Below, piece by piece: positions 63,025 to 64,000 of a stretch of 64,000 nt of DNA. Source of the DNA: JAHZMA01 sp965205905. GTDB taxonomy: Bacteria > Pseudomonadota > Alphaproteobacteria > JABAAW01 > JAHZMA01. The notes under the pieces are model-generated. The model did no database searches. It was not told where the DNA came from and worked only from the letters and a program-made list of their open reading frames with translations. Positions within the stretch are counted from its first letter, which is position 1, and each line of letters starts with the position of its first letter. The position numbers and the translations under genes are program-made. The DNA lies in NCBI GenBank assembly GCA_965205905.1, contig CBDBHZ010000011.1, positions 124,001-188,000 on the forward strand. Reading direction: 5' to 3'.

Positions 63025-63820
63025 TTCCCGTCGCCGCAAGATACCAGTTAGGACCGTTTTCATTAATGGGTTTTGAGAAAGTCCAAAAATCTTCAATCAC
63101 TTCTTTGGATTTCTTATCGCCTTCAATCACCTTATCATCAGCATCATAAAGCACTGAATTTTGTTCACTGACAATTTTAACGGTAAGATTTGCCTGATTA
63201 TTAACAATATCGGCAGAAACATAAGCAATCTCGGTAATCGCTAGCACTGTTAATTGTAACCGTTGCCCATCTTTTTCGCGTTGCTTAATGGCATCGCTGA
63301 AAATTTTGTAAATATTTTTAGTAAGAAGAATTTTTAGATTTGGCAAATCACCTGCCGCATAAGATTCTAATATCATCTCGAATGCTGATTCTGCACCACC
63401 CAAAAATTCGCTTGGCTCAAATGATTTTATCGAGCTATTGATTTTTTTCAAACCCTTGCCAATTTTGCTGTTTGCCTTAATATCAAGCGTTTCTAATGTT
63501 TGCTTCATATCAAAATTCTCATCTTTGCTTAATGCTGCTTTTGAAAGCTGAACCACCACGCCCCCATCATCATTATTGCTATCATTGGCATCATCATCAA
63601 TTATCTCTTCACCATTGGCTTTGGCATCACGCGCGCGTTTTTTTGCCTGCTGATATTTTTGAGTTAAATTAATCACATTACGGTCGCTTTTATCGGCAGT
63701 ATCGTTGGGCTCTTCACCTTCGGAACGTTGTCCTAACACACCCATCATTTTTAAGATAAAAAAAACGGCAATGCCTGCAAATATAATAATATCTAAACCT
63801 TGCACAATGATACCTTTCAT
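63011..63820 (-). CDS. Tim44/TimA-like domain protein
   Basis: 269 residues. An N-terminal membrane anchor (LDIIIFAGIAVFFILKMMGVLG) is followed by a charged linker and a Tim44-like C-terminal domain (GAESAFEMILESYAAGDLPN, IYKIFSDAIKQRE, VIEDFWTFSKPI, NWYLAATGS). Alphaproteobacteria commonly carry it near mltA and secB. It is a relative of the mitochondrial import motor subunit; its bacterial role is membrane-associated but unsettled. Confidence 0.9.
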   Translation of the reverse strand: MKGIIVQGLDIIIFAGIAVFFILKMMGVLGQRSEGEEPNDTADKSDRNVINLTQKYQQAKKRARDAKANGEEIIDDDANDSNNDDGGVVVQLSKAALSKDENFDMKQTLETLDIKANSKIGKGLKKINSSIKSFEPSEFLGGAESAFEMILESYAAGDLPNLKILLTKNIYKIFSDAIKQREKDGQRLQLTVLAITEIAYVSADIVNNQANLTVKIVSEQNSVLYDADDKVIEGDKKSKEVIEDFWTFSKPINENGPNWYLAATGSAEQ

Positions 63821-63958
63821 AAGTTAATCACTTTATAAGTTAATCACTGGCATACTACTTGATTATCATTATCATTGCAATGGAATTACATTGACAAAGC
63901 AATAAAGCATAGATTATTATTCATATCAGTTTTAATTTAATTAATTGATAGGTTTATC
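63820..63958. other. Intergenic region before rpmG with a Fur-like sequence
   Basis: Near 63862-63880 the sequence GATTATCATTATCATTGC contains repeated ATTATC/ATGATAAT hexamers like a Fur-type iron box. It lies between the Tim44 gene and rpmG. Only the sequence resemblance is seen. Confidence 0.3.
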
Positions 63959-64000
63959 ATGGCAAAAGCAAACACCATCACTGTAAAAATGGTCAGCTCG
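63959..64000 (+). CDS. rpmG: 50S ribosomal protein L33, start only
   Basis: Only 14 codons before the right edge: MAKANTITVKMVSS. This matches the alphaproteobacterial L33 start (MAK-TI-K--ST). The gene is cut by the window edge, so the call rests on the N-terminus alone. Confidence 0.65.
   Translation, partial: MAKANTITVKMVSS

Overview
The window is chromosomal DNA of an AT-rich alphaproteobacterium. The best evidence is the circularly permuted (two-piece) ssrA/tmRNA beside an SspB-alpha-type adaptor gene. The rplU-rpmA-obgE-proB cluster, an AapJ-like amino-acid binding protein, Tim44/TimA, and MarR plus OmpR/EnvZ regulators divergent from ilvE also fit. Core genes are intact and tightly packed, with many 1-8 nt overlaps. 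I cannot assign a genus.

Positions 1-15.4 kb are a defence island. In order: a DNA adenine methyltransferase cut by the left edge; a two-gene AAA ATPase/DUF4276 unit; a type I restriction-modification locus (hsdR, two paralogous membrane-anchored proteins of unknown function, hsdS, hsdM); and a RloA/RloB-like pair. The AAA/DUF4276 unit and the hsd locus lie between two identical tRNA-Ser(GGA) genes. Mosaic GC-rich repeats fill the gaps between modules. A fourth defence unit, a Septu-like ptuA-ptuB pair, lies alone at 50.1-52.5 kb.

Three copies of a structured RNA of about 350 nt (4.2, 13.1 and 49.8 kb) each have the same TTGCAT-N17-TATAAT/TACAAT promoter, compensatory changes in several stems, a conserved ribosome-binding site plus short ORF, and a strong terminator. 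Each copy borders a defence module and continues at its 3' end into the mosaic repeat. I do not recognise this RNA; it is one of the two best candidates for something undescribed.

Positions 15.7-34.5 kb are housekeeping genes: tRNA-Tyr, proB, obgE, rpmA, rplU, an amino-acid binding protein, truA, a MscS channel, two GFA proteins, parC, a TusA-like protein, recJ, glpX, msrP, recX and ilvE, then marR, an OmpR-type regulator and an EnvZ-type kinase.

Positions 34.5-42.6 kb are the second candidate: nine tandem paralogues of a secreted, probably outer-membrane beta-barrel protein of 240-300 residues. The first start codon overlaps the kinase stop codon. An unrelated multi-pass membrane protein is inserted in the array. 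Several members carry in-frame 15-bp repeats just after the signal-peptide cleavage site.

Positions 42.6-64 kb return to core genes: aat, accC, accB, a TAXI receptor, transketolase, an ankyrin-like protein and the Septu pair, then an RNase D-like gene, class I fumarase, sspB and ssrA. After these come a flavoprotein disulfide reductase, an aspartate aminotransferase, ygfZ, a PQQ-type sugar dehydrogenase, a lytic transglycosylase, mltA, a Tim44-domain protein and the start of rpmG.
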